Origin: Lachnospiraceae bacterium
GTDB lineage: Bacteria > Bacillota > Clostridia > Lachnospirales > Lachnospiraceae
Assembly (NCBI GenBank): GCA_017436305.1
Contig: JAFSDJ010000043.1
Coordinates: 19,035 to 83,034 of the forward strand
DNA: 64,000 bases
Reading direction: 5' to 3'
Shown here: positions 8,265-16,889 of the stretch, piece after piece
Layout of the letters: each line of letters starts with the position of its first letter
How positions within the stretch are numbered: the first letter of the stretch is position 1
Translations under genes and position numbers: made by a program
The notes under the pieces: generated by a model
What the model was told of the DNA's origin: nothing
The model's database searches: none
What the model saw: the letters and a program-made list of their open reading frames with translations, nothing else

Positions 8265-10666
8265 GGTGCTAATCGCTCTTTCAGCTTTTTATAGTACCCA
8301 AGAAGCAGCGGATTGTATATATGTATGGAAGCGATATCTCCAAGCTTTCCATACTTTTCCAGCTGTTCCGCCATTTCAGCCAGTCTGGTAGCTCCAATCA
8401 TTTTTGAAATTCCCTTTAACCCATGTATTTCAATGGTGTAGCTTTGAACATTTTCTTCAGCCTCATATTTTAAAAGTTTCGCATATTTTTCATCAATGGT
8501 ATCATAATAATCGGATAAAGTTTCCAAATAAAGCTCTTTGTCACCCAGCTTTTCAATAGCCCCCCTACTGTCAATATCCTCGATGCCAAGATCCCAGCTC
8601 TCCAATGTAGCCTTTACCAGTTCCTGTTCCTCTAAAGCTTTGGCTTCCTCTATTAGCATAATTTTTTCTTTCGGAAGCCACTTTTTCAATTTTTGGCTTA
8701 CATCCAAAAGTTCAATAGGCTTTGCTATAAAATCATTAAGCCCCTCTTTTAAAAACAACTCCTTTGCACCTGCTACTGCATTGGCTGTAAAGGCTATAAT
8801 CGGTAGCTTTTTAAAATACTCTCCTTCCAGATTTCGAATCATATGCGTAGCTTCGATTCCATCCATTTCAGGCATCATATGATCCATGAAAATCATATCA
8901 TACCGGTTAACTTTGGCTAACCGGATAGCATCCCATCCGTTTGTACATAAATCTACTGTCATCTTAAACGGTTCTAACAGGCCTTTTGTTACCTTCAGAT
9001 TAACTGCATTGTCATCTACAATTAAAATTCGGGCTTTTGGCGCCACAAACTGATTAGAAAATTCCTTATTGTGATACAGATTTTCTTCCACTTCCTCATG
9101 ATTAAAAAGAGAGACTACTGACAGACAATATAGAGGTTTTTTTAACACCTGAAACCAGTTACCACCTTCTGCCACATGTTGAAGATTACTTACTAAAATG
9201 CAGTCTGATCCCGGGGTATTTCTCACCATTTCCTGAACCTTTTCTGTAAAACATTCCTGTTCTACAAAAACATAATCATACCGGTTTTGAAGCTGGTTCA
9301 TAAGCTGTTCTATTCGATTACACTCTTTATAATGGATTCCAAGCTGTGTCATCAGATTGTAAAAGGCACTTTTTACATATGGGTTATAGAAAAATCCAAG
9401 TACGGTTAACACTCTGTCTTCCTTGATACTGGTAGATGGTGTATCATCTAATACTCTCTGGGGAATCATAAAATGGAATTCACTTCCCTTTTCGTATTCA
9501 CTTTCCACCATCAACTGACCACCCATTAGTTCAATCATCTGTTTTGATATGGTAAGACCCAGACCACTTCCCTCTACTTTACGGTTTCTTTTTGTATCAA
9601 CCTGTTGGAAGGAATCAAACAACTTGTCCATATCTTCCTTACGAATACCAATTCCGGTATCCTTTACACTTACATATAAATCAATTCCTTCATTAGTTTT
9701 ATAATAATTAATCCGTAATGTAACCGCACCTTCCCTTGTAAATTTTACTGCATTGCTTCCCAAATTTAAAATAACCTGTTTAAGACGCAAATCATCTCCG
9801 CACAACACTCTTGGAATACTTGGATCAACTTCAATAATCAATTCTAAATTTTTATTCCCGATTCTTGTATTTAAAATACTTGCCACATCATTTACAAGAG
9901 ACATAATTTCATATTCTGCCTCTACTAGTTCGAGTTTTCCTGACTCTATCTTGGAAAAGTCTAAAATATCATTGATAATAGATAAAAGGCTGTTACCCGA
10001 TGCCCGAATCTGATATAAATATTCCTTTTCTTCCTTGGGCATATTCCCTCTCAGTGCCATTTCCGCCATACCAATAATAGCATTCATTGGTGTTCTAATT
10101 TCATGGGACATGTTTGCAAGGAAATTGGATTTTACTTCAACGGCTTTTGCAGCCTCTTCCGTTTTTTCTTCCATGACTTTTCTGTATTTTTCAGCACCTC
10201 TTACTAACATCCAGAGAGCCACATTTCCCAAACCATAAACTGCTACATACAGAAAATACAAAGAAATTCCCACAAAATGATTTACAATATCTGGCAATAA
10301 GAACGGAATGGCAAACAGCACAAACATCGTAACCGCAATATATTCAATAAACATAGTAGGAATGATAAACATGGCAATTAGTACAGCCGTTGACATAAAA
10401 ACCAAAATAAACATAGTAACCGTTCCAATAAAATAACCAATAAAACAGGTGGAAACAATTACAGAAATATAAAACCACCGAATTACCACCGGCTCCTTTT
10501 TAGATCTTGTAAATACAAGGTCTGAAATTAAAAGAGGAATAAATCCCAAACACAAAACTCCTGCCATTTGGGGGCCATATTCACAAAATCCATAAAAAAC
10601 ATGAATAAAAATACAAAGAAAGTTTTCAAATAAACATAATTGCATTGTTTTCTTAAATGGCAACAT
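8252..10666 (-). CDS. Hybrid sensor histidine kinase with receiver and Hpt domains
   Basis: This 804-residue multistep phosphorelay kinase has five or six hydrophobic helices within residues 10-157. It then has a HisKA dimerisation helix with His188 (NMSHEIRTPMNAIIGM), a HATPase_c domain (N-box LNLGSNAVKFT, G-boxes DTGIGI and GSGLGL) and a linker with a degenerate receiver-like fold. A true receiver follows from about 550 to 670 (ILIVDDNAVN, phospho-acceptor Asp in MIFMDHMMPEMDG, ITAFTANA-type Lys switch). A C-terminal Hpt domain has its phospho-histidine in IEIHGLKGISKMIGA. No periplasmic sensor domain is visible, so the signal is probably sensed in the membrane helices. No cognate DNA-binding regulator is adjacent. 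Start: AAGGAG 8 nt before the ATG. Confidence 0.92.
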   Translation of the reverse strand: MLPFKKTMQLCLFENFLCIFIHVFYGFCEYGPQMAGVLCLGFIPLLISDLVFTRSKKEPVVIRWFYISVIVSTCFIGYFIGTVTMFILVFMSTAVLIAMFIIPTMFIEYIAVTMFVLFAIPFLLPDIVNHFVGISLYFLYVAVYGLGNVALWMLVRGAEKYRKVMEEKTEEAAKAVEVKSNFLANMSHEIRTPMNAIIGMAEMALRGNMPKEEKEYLYQIRASGNSLLSIINDILDFSKIESGKLELVEAEYEIMSLVNDVASILNTRIGNKNLELIIEVDPSIPRVLCGDDLRLKQVILNLGSNAVKFTREGAVTLRINYYKTNEGIDLYVSVKDTGIGIRKEDMDKLFDSFQQVDTKRNRKVEGSGLGLTISKQMIELMGGQLMVESEYEKGSEFHFMIPQRVLDDTPSTSIKEDRVLTVLGFFYNPYVKSAFYNLMTQLGIHYKECNRIEQLMNQLQNRYDYVFVEQECFTEKVQEMVRNTPGSDCILVSNLQHVAEGGNWFQVLKKPLYCLSVVSLFNHEEVEENLYHNKEFSNQFVAPKARILIVDDNAVNLKVTKGLLEPFKMTVDLCTNGWDAIRLAKVNRYDMIFMDHMMPEMDGIEATHMIRNLEGEYFKKLPIIAFTANAVAGAKELFLKEGLNDFIAKPIELLDVSQKLKKWLPKEKIMLIEEAKALEEQELVKATLESWDLGIEDIDSRGAIEKLGDKELYLETLSDYYDTIDEKYAKLLKYEAEENVQSYTIEIHGLKGISKMIGATRLAEMAEQLEKYGKLGDIASIHIYNPLLLGYYKKLKERLAPYKK

Positions 10667-10730
10667 CTTTTTTCTCCTTAAGTATGTCTCTATTTTTGCT
10701 TTCTAAATTCTATCATGTTTTTTTTACAAA

Positions 10731-10755
10731 AAAAAGCCCGTATACGGGCTTTTTC
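10731..10755 (-). terminator. Rho-independent terminator after the SpoIID-like gene
   Basis: Perfect 16-bp palindrome AGCCCGTATACGGGCT (10735-10750). On the minus strand it is followed by a run of eight T. It terminates the gene ending at 10808. On the plus strand it is followed by only TTTT, so it may act weakly in both directions. Confidence 0.85.
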
Positions 10756-10767
10756 GTATTATACACA

Positions 10768-10788
10768 GGCTAACGGCAAATGTTGGCC
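10768..10788. other. Small hairpin with GGCAAAT loop (shared with 61048-61064)
   Basis: GGCTAAC, loop GGCAAAT, GTTGGCC: a 7-bp stem including one G-T pair. The 11-nt core ACGGCAAATGT recurs at 61051-61061 inside a different stem (CTGAC/GTCAG). It lies between the terminator and the stop codon of the SpoIID-like gene, so it is transcribed in the 3' UTR. Function unknown. Confidence 0.45.
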
Positions 10789-10807
10789 TACCATTTGAAT
10801 AATAGCA

Positions 10808-12148
10808 TCATGTTCCAGGCTCAGCAATGCGGGTTACTCCAACAAAAATATCTGATATTTCATACCATGTAGAATAATCCACTTCCCCAGTCTGTGGTAA
10901 CTTAAAAATCTGCTGGAACCTTCTTACTGCTTCTGCTGTGCCGGAACCGTAAATACCATCCGGCGTGATTTTGGGAATTGCCGGATAGTTCTGTGCAATT
11001 CTGTTTAACTGCTCCTGCATTTGCAGTACTTTACTTCCCGAAGCTCCTATCCCAAGCACATATCCCGGCCAGGAAGCCGGCACACCGGATATGGCCTCAG
11101 TACTGTTAATATACATATCATTTCCAAAATAATACCGGATAATTTCAATAGCAGAATAGCCTTCATCAGCTAAATAATTGGACCCCCACTGGGATAATCC
11201 TTCACAGGTTACCCGTCTTCCGTCACAATAAGATGTAAAAATAGGCTGTCTGACTCCGGGTCTTGATAGAAAATTATTAAAAATAGAATCTACAATCCGA
11301 TCTACGTTTTCATAAATATTTCTGCCATAAATCCATTTCTGGTCATAAGCTGTAGAAGATGTAATAGTAAAATCGTATCCTTGATTTCTGTACCATTCCG
11401 TATATACTCTGTTTAACGTAAAAGACAAAATGCACAAAGTATTGGCATAAATTGCTGCTTCGTTCCATGTAGCATAAATTTCGGAGGATACCACATTTTT
11501 AATGTAATCCTTATATCTTACATAATAATTAGGCGCAGTAGGATCCGAAGGTACACCATCATGCACCACAACATACTCAGGTATTACAACTCTGCTTAAA
11601 ACGATTTCCCCCGATTCATCCATAGGTTTAATTTCATCCTCCGGAATTTTAGGAGGATAATCGCCGTACAAAGTGTGGTCAGGTATCACTACCAAATCCT
11701 TAACCTCTCCCGGATCTGCCACCGGATTCATTCTGATATTTTGCAGTGCAATGGCATTTGACAAAACCTCGGTGCCGCTTACATTCACATCTTCATATCC
11801 CTCTGCCGATACCGCCAGGTCATACTCTGCATAGGGCCTGATATCCCCCGGTTCTAAACTTAATTCAACAGGTGGTGCAGGAAGCTCAATATTTTCAGTC
11901 TGTCCGCTTTCATTTGTAACAAATTCTCCTAAGGATAATTCCGGCTGCCCCGTAATTGTAATGCGAATACGGGCGTTTTTTATAGGGATCAGACCGATTC
12001 CGCTAATCACACTAATTGCCAGAAGTCCCCGGTTAGTGCCGTCTATAGGAACGTTTATAGTGGAATCACTTTCCGTTACCGGTTGCTCATTGCTAACCGG
12101 CTCTTCTCCGGTTACCTGCGCCTGCATGATTTCTTTTTTTCTTTCCAT
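10808..12148 (-). CDS. SpoIID/LytB-like protein with C-terminal peptidoglycan-binding domain
   Basis: This 446-residue protein has three parts. Residues of about 40-150 form a beta-sandwich like carboxypeptidase-regulatory or transthyretin-like domains (ARIRITITGQPELSLGEF, YAEYDLAVSAEGYEDV). Residues of about 190-350 match the SpoIID/LytB fold (YVRYKDYIKNVVSSEIY, NEAAIYANTLCILSFTLNRV, SQWGSNYLADEGYSAIEIIRYYF). Residues of about 355-440 form a PG_binding_1 domain (GASGSKVLQMQEQLNRIA, DGIYGSGTAEAVRRFQQ). There is no signal peptide or membrane segment, which is unusual for a wall-acting protein and suggests a mother-cell or spore-coat location during sporulation. The only RBS candidate, AAAGG, lies inside the 3' arm of the terminator hairpin at 12153-12188. 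Confidence 0.75.
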   Translation of the reverse strand: MERKKEIMQAQVTGEEPVSNEQPVTESDSTINVPIDGTNRGLLAISVISGIGLIPIKNARIRITITGQPELSLGEFVTNESGQTENIELPAPPVELSLEPGDIRPYAEYDLAVSAEGYEDVNVSGTEVLSNAIALQNIRMNPVADPGEVKDLVVIPDHTLYGDYPPKIPEDEIKPMDESGEIVLSRVVIPEYVVVHDGVPSDPTAPNYYVRYKDYIKNVVSSEIYATWNEAAIYANTLCILSFTLNRVYTEWYRNQGYDFTITSSTAYDQKWIYGRNIYENVDRIVDSIFNNFLSRPGVRQPIFTSYCDGRRVTCEGLSQWGSNYLADEGYSAIEIIRYYFGNDMYINSTEAISGVPASWPGYVLGIGASGSKVLQMQEQLNRIAQNYPAIPKITPDGIYGSGTAEAVRRFQQIFKLPQTGEVDYSTWYEISDIFVGVTRIAEPGT

Positions 12149-12152
12149 AAAA

Positions 12153-12188
12153 AAACCTTTGCATTTTTCTTTATTTTATGCAAAGGTT
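12153..12188 (-). terminator. Terminator of the GntR-ABC operon, overlapping the next gene's RBS
   Basis: AAACCTTTGCAT / ATGCAAAGGTTT, a 12-bp perfect stem with a 13-nt loop, followed on the minus strand by a T-run. The 3' arm carries AAAGG and the T-run ends in the ATG of the SpoIID-like gene, so the terminator stem would also hide that gene's ribosome binding site. Confidence 0.75.
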
Positions 12189-12205
12189 TTTCTATATGTG
12201 AGTAG

Positions 12206-13015
12206 TTACTCTAAATTCAATTTATTTTTCATAATATAGTTGCTGCCTGCATACATTGCCGCATCTACAGCAAAAAGCACAATGGTAATCAAAAGCATAA
12301 CTGCAATAACAAGACCATCACTGACATCCTCTATGTTTGTTACTGCAACATTAAATCCAATTTGGAAAACACTGCCTAACATTTGCAATAATGTCTGCAT
12401 TCCCATATAAATACCAATGGAAGCAATCAGTTTGTGATTTTTAGATAGCTGCCCTAAACTGATTGCCAGATATCCAAATAAAATTGCAGAAATCTGACTT
12501 CCAATCAGCATAAATACTGAAATTATCCCCACAGCCACTACCATTGGAGTCACTTCGATTTCAGAAAATATTTCTGCAAAAAGCTCCCATATGGTTACAT
12601 CTTCTCCAGCACCAACTATAAAGCCGTTAATCAGAACAAATACGGAAATACAAATTACAATACCACTAAGCATCTGCCAGATATACATAACCAACGCTTT
12701 GGAAATAATAAGCTGATTAGAGGTAACAGGCAGTGTATGCATTAAATATCCCTGGTCTGTATAGAAATTTCTATAAAATCTAATAAAGAAATAAAGGGTA
12801 GTTGCTAAGCTAAGTGCTAAAATTGCGAAATAGTATAACATAAAATAACTCATAAAAATAATTGCATACCATTCATTTTCTTCCATTGCTTCTGCCCAGT
12901 TTTTATTTGTCATGGCAAGTGCGCCGATTAGCGTGAACACAATCACGATAACATTAAAGAGCGTTACCATTTTCCAGCTTTCTTTCCATTCATGGGTAAA
13001 TAATTTCTTTAACAT
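12206..13015 (-). CDS. ABC-2 type transporter permease
   Basis: This 269-residue integral membrane protein has about six hydrophobic helices and no binding-protein motifs. An FYRNFYTDQGYLMHTLPVTSNQLIISK segment is typical of ABC-2 permeases paired with YtrB-like ATPases. Its ATG overlaps the last codons of the ATPase gene by 7 bp, with the RBS (GGGAGGTG) inside that gene, so the two are translationally coupled. It probably forms an exporter with the ATPase; the substrate is unknown (peptide antibiotic or cell-wall stress is usual for YtrA-regulated systems). Confidence 0.85.
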   Translation of the reverse strand: MLKKLFTHEWKESWKMVTLFNVIVIVFTLIGALAMTNKNWAEAMEENEWYAIIFMSYFMLYYFAILALSLATTLYFFIRFYRNFYTDQGYLMHTLPVTSNQLIISKALVMYIWQMLSGIVICISVFVLINGFIVGAGEDVTIWELFAEIFSEIEVTPMVVAVGIISVFMLIGSQISAILFGYLAISLGQLSKNHKLIASIGIYMGMQTLLQMLGSVFQIGFNVAVTNIEDVSDGLVIAVMLLITIVLFAVDAAMYAGSNYIMKNKLNLE

Positions 13016-13710
13016 GCAAACACCTCCCTAAAGTACTGATCCACACTCTTTCCTTGCTGCTCTCTGATGTTTTCTACAGATGTCTGTAATGTAATCTGAC
13101 CATCTCTGATAAATACTACTTCATCTAAAATACTTTCAATATCAGAAATTAAGTGTGTACAAATAAGTAAGGTAGCTGCAGGATTAAAGTTGGCAATAAT
13201 CGTTCTTAAAATATAATCTCTGGCTGCCGGATCTACACCTGCAATAGGTTCATCTAAAATATAAAGCTCTGCATCTCTGCTCATAACTAAAATAAGCTGA
13301 ACCTTTTCTTTTGTACCCTTTGAAAGATTTTTAAGCCTTGCAGTGGGTTCGATATGAAGTGCATCTAACATAGCATAGGCTCTGTCTTTTCTAAAGTCTT
13401 CATAAAAATCTCCAAAAAAATCAACGATATCTTTTACCGTTCTTTGGGCCTCAAGGTATGTTCTCTCAGGCAGGTAAGATATTCTTGCCTTTGTTTCCGG
13501 TCCCGGAAGTATGCCATTTACTAAAACCTCTCCATTGGTTGGCTTTAGCAGGCCATTGATCATTTTAATTAAGGTAGTCTTGCCACTTCCATTTGGTCCA
13601 AGCAGTCCAATAATATGACCTTTTTCTAATGTTAGGTTTAAATTATAAACTGCCGGTCTTCCATTAGAATAACATTTTGTTACATTTCTGCATTCCACTA
13701 ATGAACTCAT
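13009..13710 (-). CDS. ABC transporter ATP-binding protein (YtrB-like)
   Basis: This 233-residue nucleotide-binding subunit has Walker A GPNGSGKTT (about residues 39-47), a signature motif LSKGTKEKVQL in place of the canonical LSGGQ, Walker B LYILDEP and the H-loop ICTHLISD. The short length and the diverged signature are typical of YtrB/EcsA-type ATPases that energise ABC-2 exporters. It is the middle gene of the GntR-ATPase-permease operon. RBS GGAGG, 7 nt from the ATG. Confidence 0.92.
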   Translation of the reverse strand: MSSLVECRNVTKCYSNGRPAVYNLNLTLEKGHIIGLLGPNGSGKTTLIKMINGLLKPTNGEVLVNGILPGPETKARISYLPERTYLEAQRTVKDIVDFFGDFYEDFRKDRAYAMLDALHIEPTARLKNLSKGTKEKVQLILVMSRDAELYILDEPIAGVDPAARDYILRTIIANFNPAATLLICTHLISDIESILDEVVFIRDGQITLQTSVENIREQQGKSVDQYFREVFAC

Positions 13711-13722
13711 ATTTTCTCCTCC

Positions 13723-14079
13723 CTATTTATCACTTTCAAGTAATGCCATGATTTCTTTTTTTTCGAAACCTAATTCCCTCATTTTTTCCAAGAATCGTTC
13801 TACATGTTCTTTTGCAAGTTCTTTCTTTATCTCCGTAATCATATGCTCGTTCTCCGTTACAATTCTTCCGCTTGTGCGTTGGGTGATAATTAATCCGCTG
13901 CGTTCTAATTCTCCAAATGCTTTTTGCATTGTGTTTGGATTTACTCCTGCAACCGCTGCCAATTCCCTTACACTTGGCAATTTGTCTCCCGGTTTGTAAA
14001 TACCGGACACAATCTGTAATTGAATCCTTTCTACTATTTGTGCATAAATCGGTCTGTCATTATCCAAATTCCATGCCAT
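13723..14079 (-). CDS. GntR-family transcriptional regulator, YtrA subfamily
   Basis: This 118-residue protein has an N-terminal winged helix-turn-helix of GntR type (PIYAQIVERIQLQIVSGIYKPGDKLPSVRELAAVAGVNPNTMQKAF) and a short C-terminal helical dimerisation tail of about 40 residues. That length and architecture define the YtrA subfamily, which usually represses its own operon with an ABC exporter. It is first in the operon, and an inverted repeat TGTAT/ATACA at 14103-14122, downstream of the -10, is the likely operator. RBS AAAGGAG. Confidence 0.93.
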   Translation of the reverse strand: MAWNLDNDRPIYAQIVERIQLQIVSGIYKPGDKLPSVRELAAVAGVNPNTMQKAFGELERSGLIITQRTSGRIVTENEHMITEIKKELAKEHVERFLEKMRELGFEKKEIMALLESDK

Positions 14080-14102
14080 ACAATCTCTCCTTTCTGTATT
14101 AC

Positions 14103-14150
14103 TGTATCAATCACTTAATACAATAATACGCATTTTTCAGAAATTGTCAA
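14103..14150 (-). promoter_or_regulatory. Promoter and probable YtrA operator of the ABC operon
   Basis: Minus strand: TTGACA (14145-14150), 16 nt, TATTAT (14123-14128). Immediately downstream, overlapping the expected start site, is the inverted repeat TGTAT, 10 nt, ATACA (14103-14122). This placement fits autorepression by the GntR protein encoded just downstream. Confidence 0.65.
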
Positions 14151-14160
14151 TAGTTTTTTC

Positions 14161-14201
14161 AAAAAAAGCTGTGAAAAGTTTTATTTTTCTTTTCACAGCT
14201 T
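14161..14201 (-). terminator. Terminator of ilvE
   Basis: AAGCTGTGAAAAG / CTTTTCACAGCTT, a 13-bp perfect stem with a 10-nt loop and, on the minus strand, a long T-run. It sits between the ilvE stop codon and the GntR operon promoter. Confidence 0.9.
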
Positions 14202-14232
14202 GAAAACCAGATTCAATATTATGTACAAAAGA

Positions 14233-15258
14233 CTATTTAATTACCTTAATCCATCCTTCCGGAGCTTCAATGCGTCCCATCTGAATACCGGTTAAGGTGT
14301 CATATAATTTCTGAGTAACTTCACCCATTTTTTCCATACCACTTGGCAGGCAGATTTCTTTTCCATGATCAACAATCTTTCCAACAGGAGAAATAACTGC
14401 TGCTGTACCACAAAGACCGCATTCCGCAAAGTCTTTGATTTCGTCAAGGTAAACTTCTCTTTCTTCTACTTCAAGACCAAGATACTCCTTAGCTACTGTC
14501 ATTAAAGAACGACGGGTAATAGAAGGAAGAATACTGTCAGACTTAGGTGTTACTACTTTACCATCTTTTGTTACAAATAGGAAATTTGCCCCACCTGTTT
14601 CTTCTACTTTTGTACGAGTAGCTGCATCTAAATACATATTTTCATCAAAACCATTTTTATGAGCTGTTACAATAGCATGAAGGCTCATTGCATAGTTAAG
14701 ACCTGCTTTAATATGTCCTGTCCCACAAGGAGCTGCTCTGTCAAAATCGCTAACACAAATAGTAAGGGGCTTTACGCCACCTTTAAAATAAGGTCCTACC
14801 GGTGTAGCAAATACTCTAAACTGATACTCATCAGCCGGTTTTACACCAATTACAGGATTGCTTCCGAACATATATGGTCTTAAATATAAAGTAGCTCCTG
14901 AACCGTAAGGAGGAACATAAGCTTCATTGGCTTCTACAACTTTCACAACTGCATCAACAAAACGTTCTTCTGGAAACGCAGGCATTTCCAATCTCTTGGC
15001 CGAATCACTCATACGCTTTGCATTCAGGTCAGGTCTGAATATTACAATCTGTCCTTGTTCTGTAGTGTATGCCTTTAATCCTTCAAAAATTGTCTGGGCA
15101 TACTGCAATACACCTGCACATTCACTAATCACAATCTGAGAATCTTCTGTAAGTGTTCCTTCATCCCAGGCTCCGTTTTTATAATTGGAAACATATCTTT
15201 TCTCAGTTTCTACATAGCCAAAACCCAGATTTGCCCAATCAATGTTTTTCTTTTCCAT
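14233..15258 (-). CDS. ilvE: Branched-chain amino-acid aminotransferase
   Basis: This 341-residue fold-type IV PLP enzyme makes valine, leucine and isoleucine from their 2-oxo acids using glutamate. Visible motifs: QTIFEGLKAYTT and IVIFRPDLNAKRMSDSAKRL near the N-terminus; the PLP lysine in CGTGHIKAGLNYAMSLHA; EETGGANFLFV; and the phosphate-binding region GLCGTAAVISPVG. Length and the GHxKAGxNYA form fit the IlvE type II group. It is monocistronic, with its own SigA-like promoter (15312-15340) and terminator (14161-14201). No T-box or leader peptide is visible in the short leader. Confidence 0.96.
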   Translation of the reverse strand: MEKKNIDWANLGFGYVETEKRYVSNYKNGAWDEGTLTEDSQIVISECAGVLQYAQTIFEGLKAYTTEQGQIVIFRPDLNAKRMSDSAKRLEMPAFPEERFVDAVVKVVEANEAYVPPYGSGATLYLRPYMFGSNPVIGVKPADEYQFRVFATPVGPYFKGGVKPLTICVSDFDRAAPCGTGHIKAGLNYAMSLHAIVTAHKNGFDENMYLDAATRTKVEETGGANFLFVTKDGKVVTPKSDSILPSITRRSLMTVAKEYLGLEVEEREVYLDEIKDFAECGLCGTAAVISPVGKIVDHGKEICLPSGMEKMGEVTQKLYDTLTGIQMGRIEAPEGWIKVIK

Positions 15259-15311
15259 AACTTTGTCACTCCTATCTAAGTTAGCAGCCTATCCCTGCCT
15301 CATTGAACTGT

Positions 15312-15340
15312 ATTATAGCACTGTTTATTTTCAATTTCAA
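15312..15340 (-). promoter_or_regulatory. Promoter of ilvE
   Basis: Minus strand TTGAAA (15335-15340), 17 nt, TATAAT (15312-15317), followed by a leader of about 45 nt with RBS AGGAG. Confidence 0.65.
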
Positions 15341-15364
15341 TGTTACATAATGAATTTCTGCTAC

Positions 15365-15853
15365 CTATTCCTTCTCATATGTTGTAAATACATATTCTAA
15401 ATCAAAATAAGTCTGTTCTTCACTTTCTTCAACCTGCTTCCATGCCGGTTCCTCATCCAGATTTGGAAAATGAGCATCTGCTTCATAGCTGTGATCCACT
15501 TTTGTTACGTGAGCCTTACTACAATATGGAAGCATCTGTCTGTATATGGTTTCGCCTCCAACAATATAAATATCATCATCTGCATATTTTTTCAGTTCTT
15601 CTAACAGTTCCTCAATGGAATGAACTACCGTTGCTCCATTTACCTTATAGGCCATATTTCTTGTAAGCACAATATTGGTCCGTCCTGCCAAAGGTTGTCC
15701 CTGCGGAAAGCTTTCCAACGTGTTTCTTCCCATTACAATTACTTTCCCAATCGTCTGGCTTCTGAAAAATTTCATATCATTTGGAATTCTAACAAGCAAC
15801 TTATTCTTAAGTCCAATTCCCCAGTTATTGTCTACATTAACAATCAATCGCAT
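15365..15853 (-). CDS. folA: Dihydrofolate reductase
   Basis: This 162-residue enzyme reduces dihydrofolate to tetrahydrofolate with NADPH. Motifs: the N-terminal IVNVDNNWGIGLKNKLL loop, IPNDMKFFRSQTIG with the substrate-binding Asp, VIVMGRNTLESFP (NADPH), and IYIVGGETIYRQMLP. It follows thyA by 52 nt on the same strand, and the two act in one cycle: ThyA turns methylene-THF to DHF and FolA regenerates THF. RBS AGGAG before the ATG. Confidence 0.96.
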   Translation of the reverse strand: MRLIVNVDNNWGIGLKNKLLVRIPNDMKFFRSQTIGKVIVMGRNTLESFPQGQPLAGRTNIVLTRNMAYKVNGATVVHSIEELLEELKKYADDDIYIVGGETIYRQMLPYCSKAHVTKVDHSYEADAHFPNLDEEPAWKQVEESEEQTYFDLEYVFTTYEKE

Positions 15854-15905
15854 TCTAAATCTCCTATTCTCTTTTTTCTATTTTACCGGGCTAACACCAC
15901 CCTGA

Positions 15906-16754
15906 TTATATAGCAATTGGAATCCCGGTAATCTGTTCTCCAGTCACATAATTTTCCACTTTCACATCATTTCTTGTAAACCGATAAAAGTCCTTAATCT
16001 CCGGATTCAACCAAAAGGTTGGTGCATCATAGGAAGGTCTTGCAATCAGCTCCTTAATAATAGGCACATGTCTGTCATAAATATGAGCATCTGCAATCAC
16101 ATGTACAAATTCTCCCACATTCATATTACATACCTGTGCTAACATGTGAACCAAAACAGCATACTGAACCACATTCCAGTTGTTGGCCGCTAACACATCC
16201 TGGGAACGCTGATTTAAGATAGCATTTAAAGTCAACTTCTCCTCGCCCTTTCTCTGTGTCACATTGAAGGTCATACTATAAGCACATGGATACAAATTCA
16301 TTTCATGTAAATCCTGATGTACATAAATATTAGTCATAATCCTTCTGCTAAAAGGATTGTTTTTTAAATCATAAATAACTCTGTCAACCTGATCCATCAT
16401 GCCTTCTTTATACTGATGTTTGATTCCCATCTGGTAGCCATATGCTTTTCCGATAGAACCGTCTTCATCAGCCCACTCATCCCAAATATGACTATGCAAA
16501 TCATGAATATTGTTGGATTTTTGTTGCCAAATCCAAAGCATTTCATCCGTAGCACTTTTCAGCGCGGTCTTTCTAAGAGTTAAAATCGGAAATTCCTTTC
16601 TAAGATCATAACGGTTTACTACTCCAAACTTTTTAATAGTATAAGCCGGCGTCCCGTCTTCCCATTTTGGTCTGACTTTTTCTCCTTCCGTACTTGTTCC
16701 ATGTTCTAAAATATCCTGACACATCTTTATAAAGATATCATCTGCCATACTCAT
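15906..16754 (-). CDS. thyA: Thymidylate synthase
   Basis: This enzyme methylates dUMP to dTMP with 5,10-methylene-THF. The reading frame opens further upstream at 16865, but the start at 16754 is preferred: AGGAG at a normal distance, and the protein then begins MSMADDIFIKMCQDIL, like the family. That gives 282 residues. The active-site cysteine is in YPCAYSMTFNVTQRKGEEKL, the folate/dUMP motif is LNQRSQDVLAANNWNVVQYA, and the C-terminus is GIPIAI. Note the Ala in the usual PCHxxxQF motif (PCAYSMTF), seen in a subset of ThyA proteins. It is placed between the metallohydrolase gene and folA. Confidence 0.95.
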   Translation of the reverse strand: MSMADDIFIKMCQDILEHGTSTEGEKVRPKWEDGTPAYTIKKFGVVNRYDLRKEFPILTLRKTALKSATDEMLWIWQQKSNNIHDLHSHIWDEWADEDGSIGKAYGYQMGIKHQYKEGMMDQVDRVIYDLKNNPFSRRIMTNIYVHQDLHEMNLYPCAYSMTFNVTQRKGEEKLTLNAILNQRSQDVLAANNWNVVQYAVLVHMLAQVCNMNVGEFVHVIADAHIYDRHVPIIKELIARPSYDAPTFWLNPEIKDFYRFTRNDVKVENYVTGEQITGIPIAI

Positions 16755-16889
16755 ATTTTTACTCTCCTGTATTCTTTTTACTCTATCTATAAGGCACCAT
16801 GCTTTTTTATATTGCAAAAGCAGATGCCCCATAGAAAAAAAACTCTTTATTAGATTATCTGTCATTATCGGTTACAAAGTAAACAATAA

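Noticed and set aside
15259-15311. T-box or attenuator upstream of ilvE
   Set aside because: The leader is about 45 nt with no specifier loop, no T-box sequence and no terminator/antiterminator pair.
16755-16865. Longer ThyA N-terminus starting at 16865
   Set aside because: The extension has no family similarity, and an AGGAG RBS precedes the ATG at 16754.
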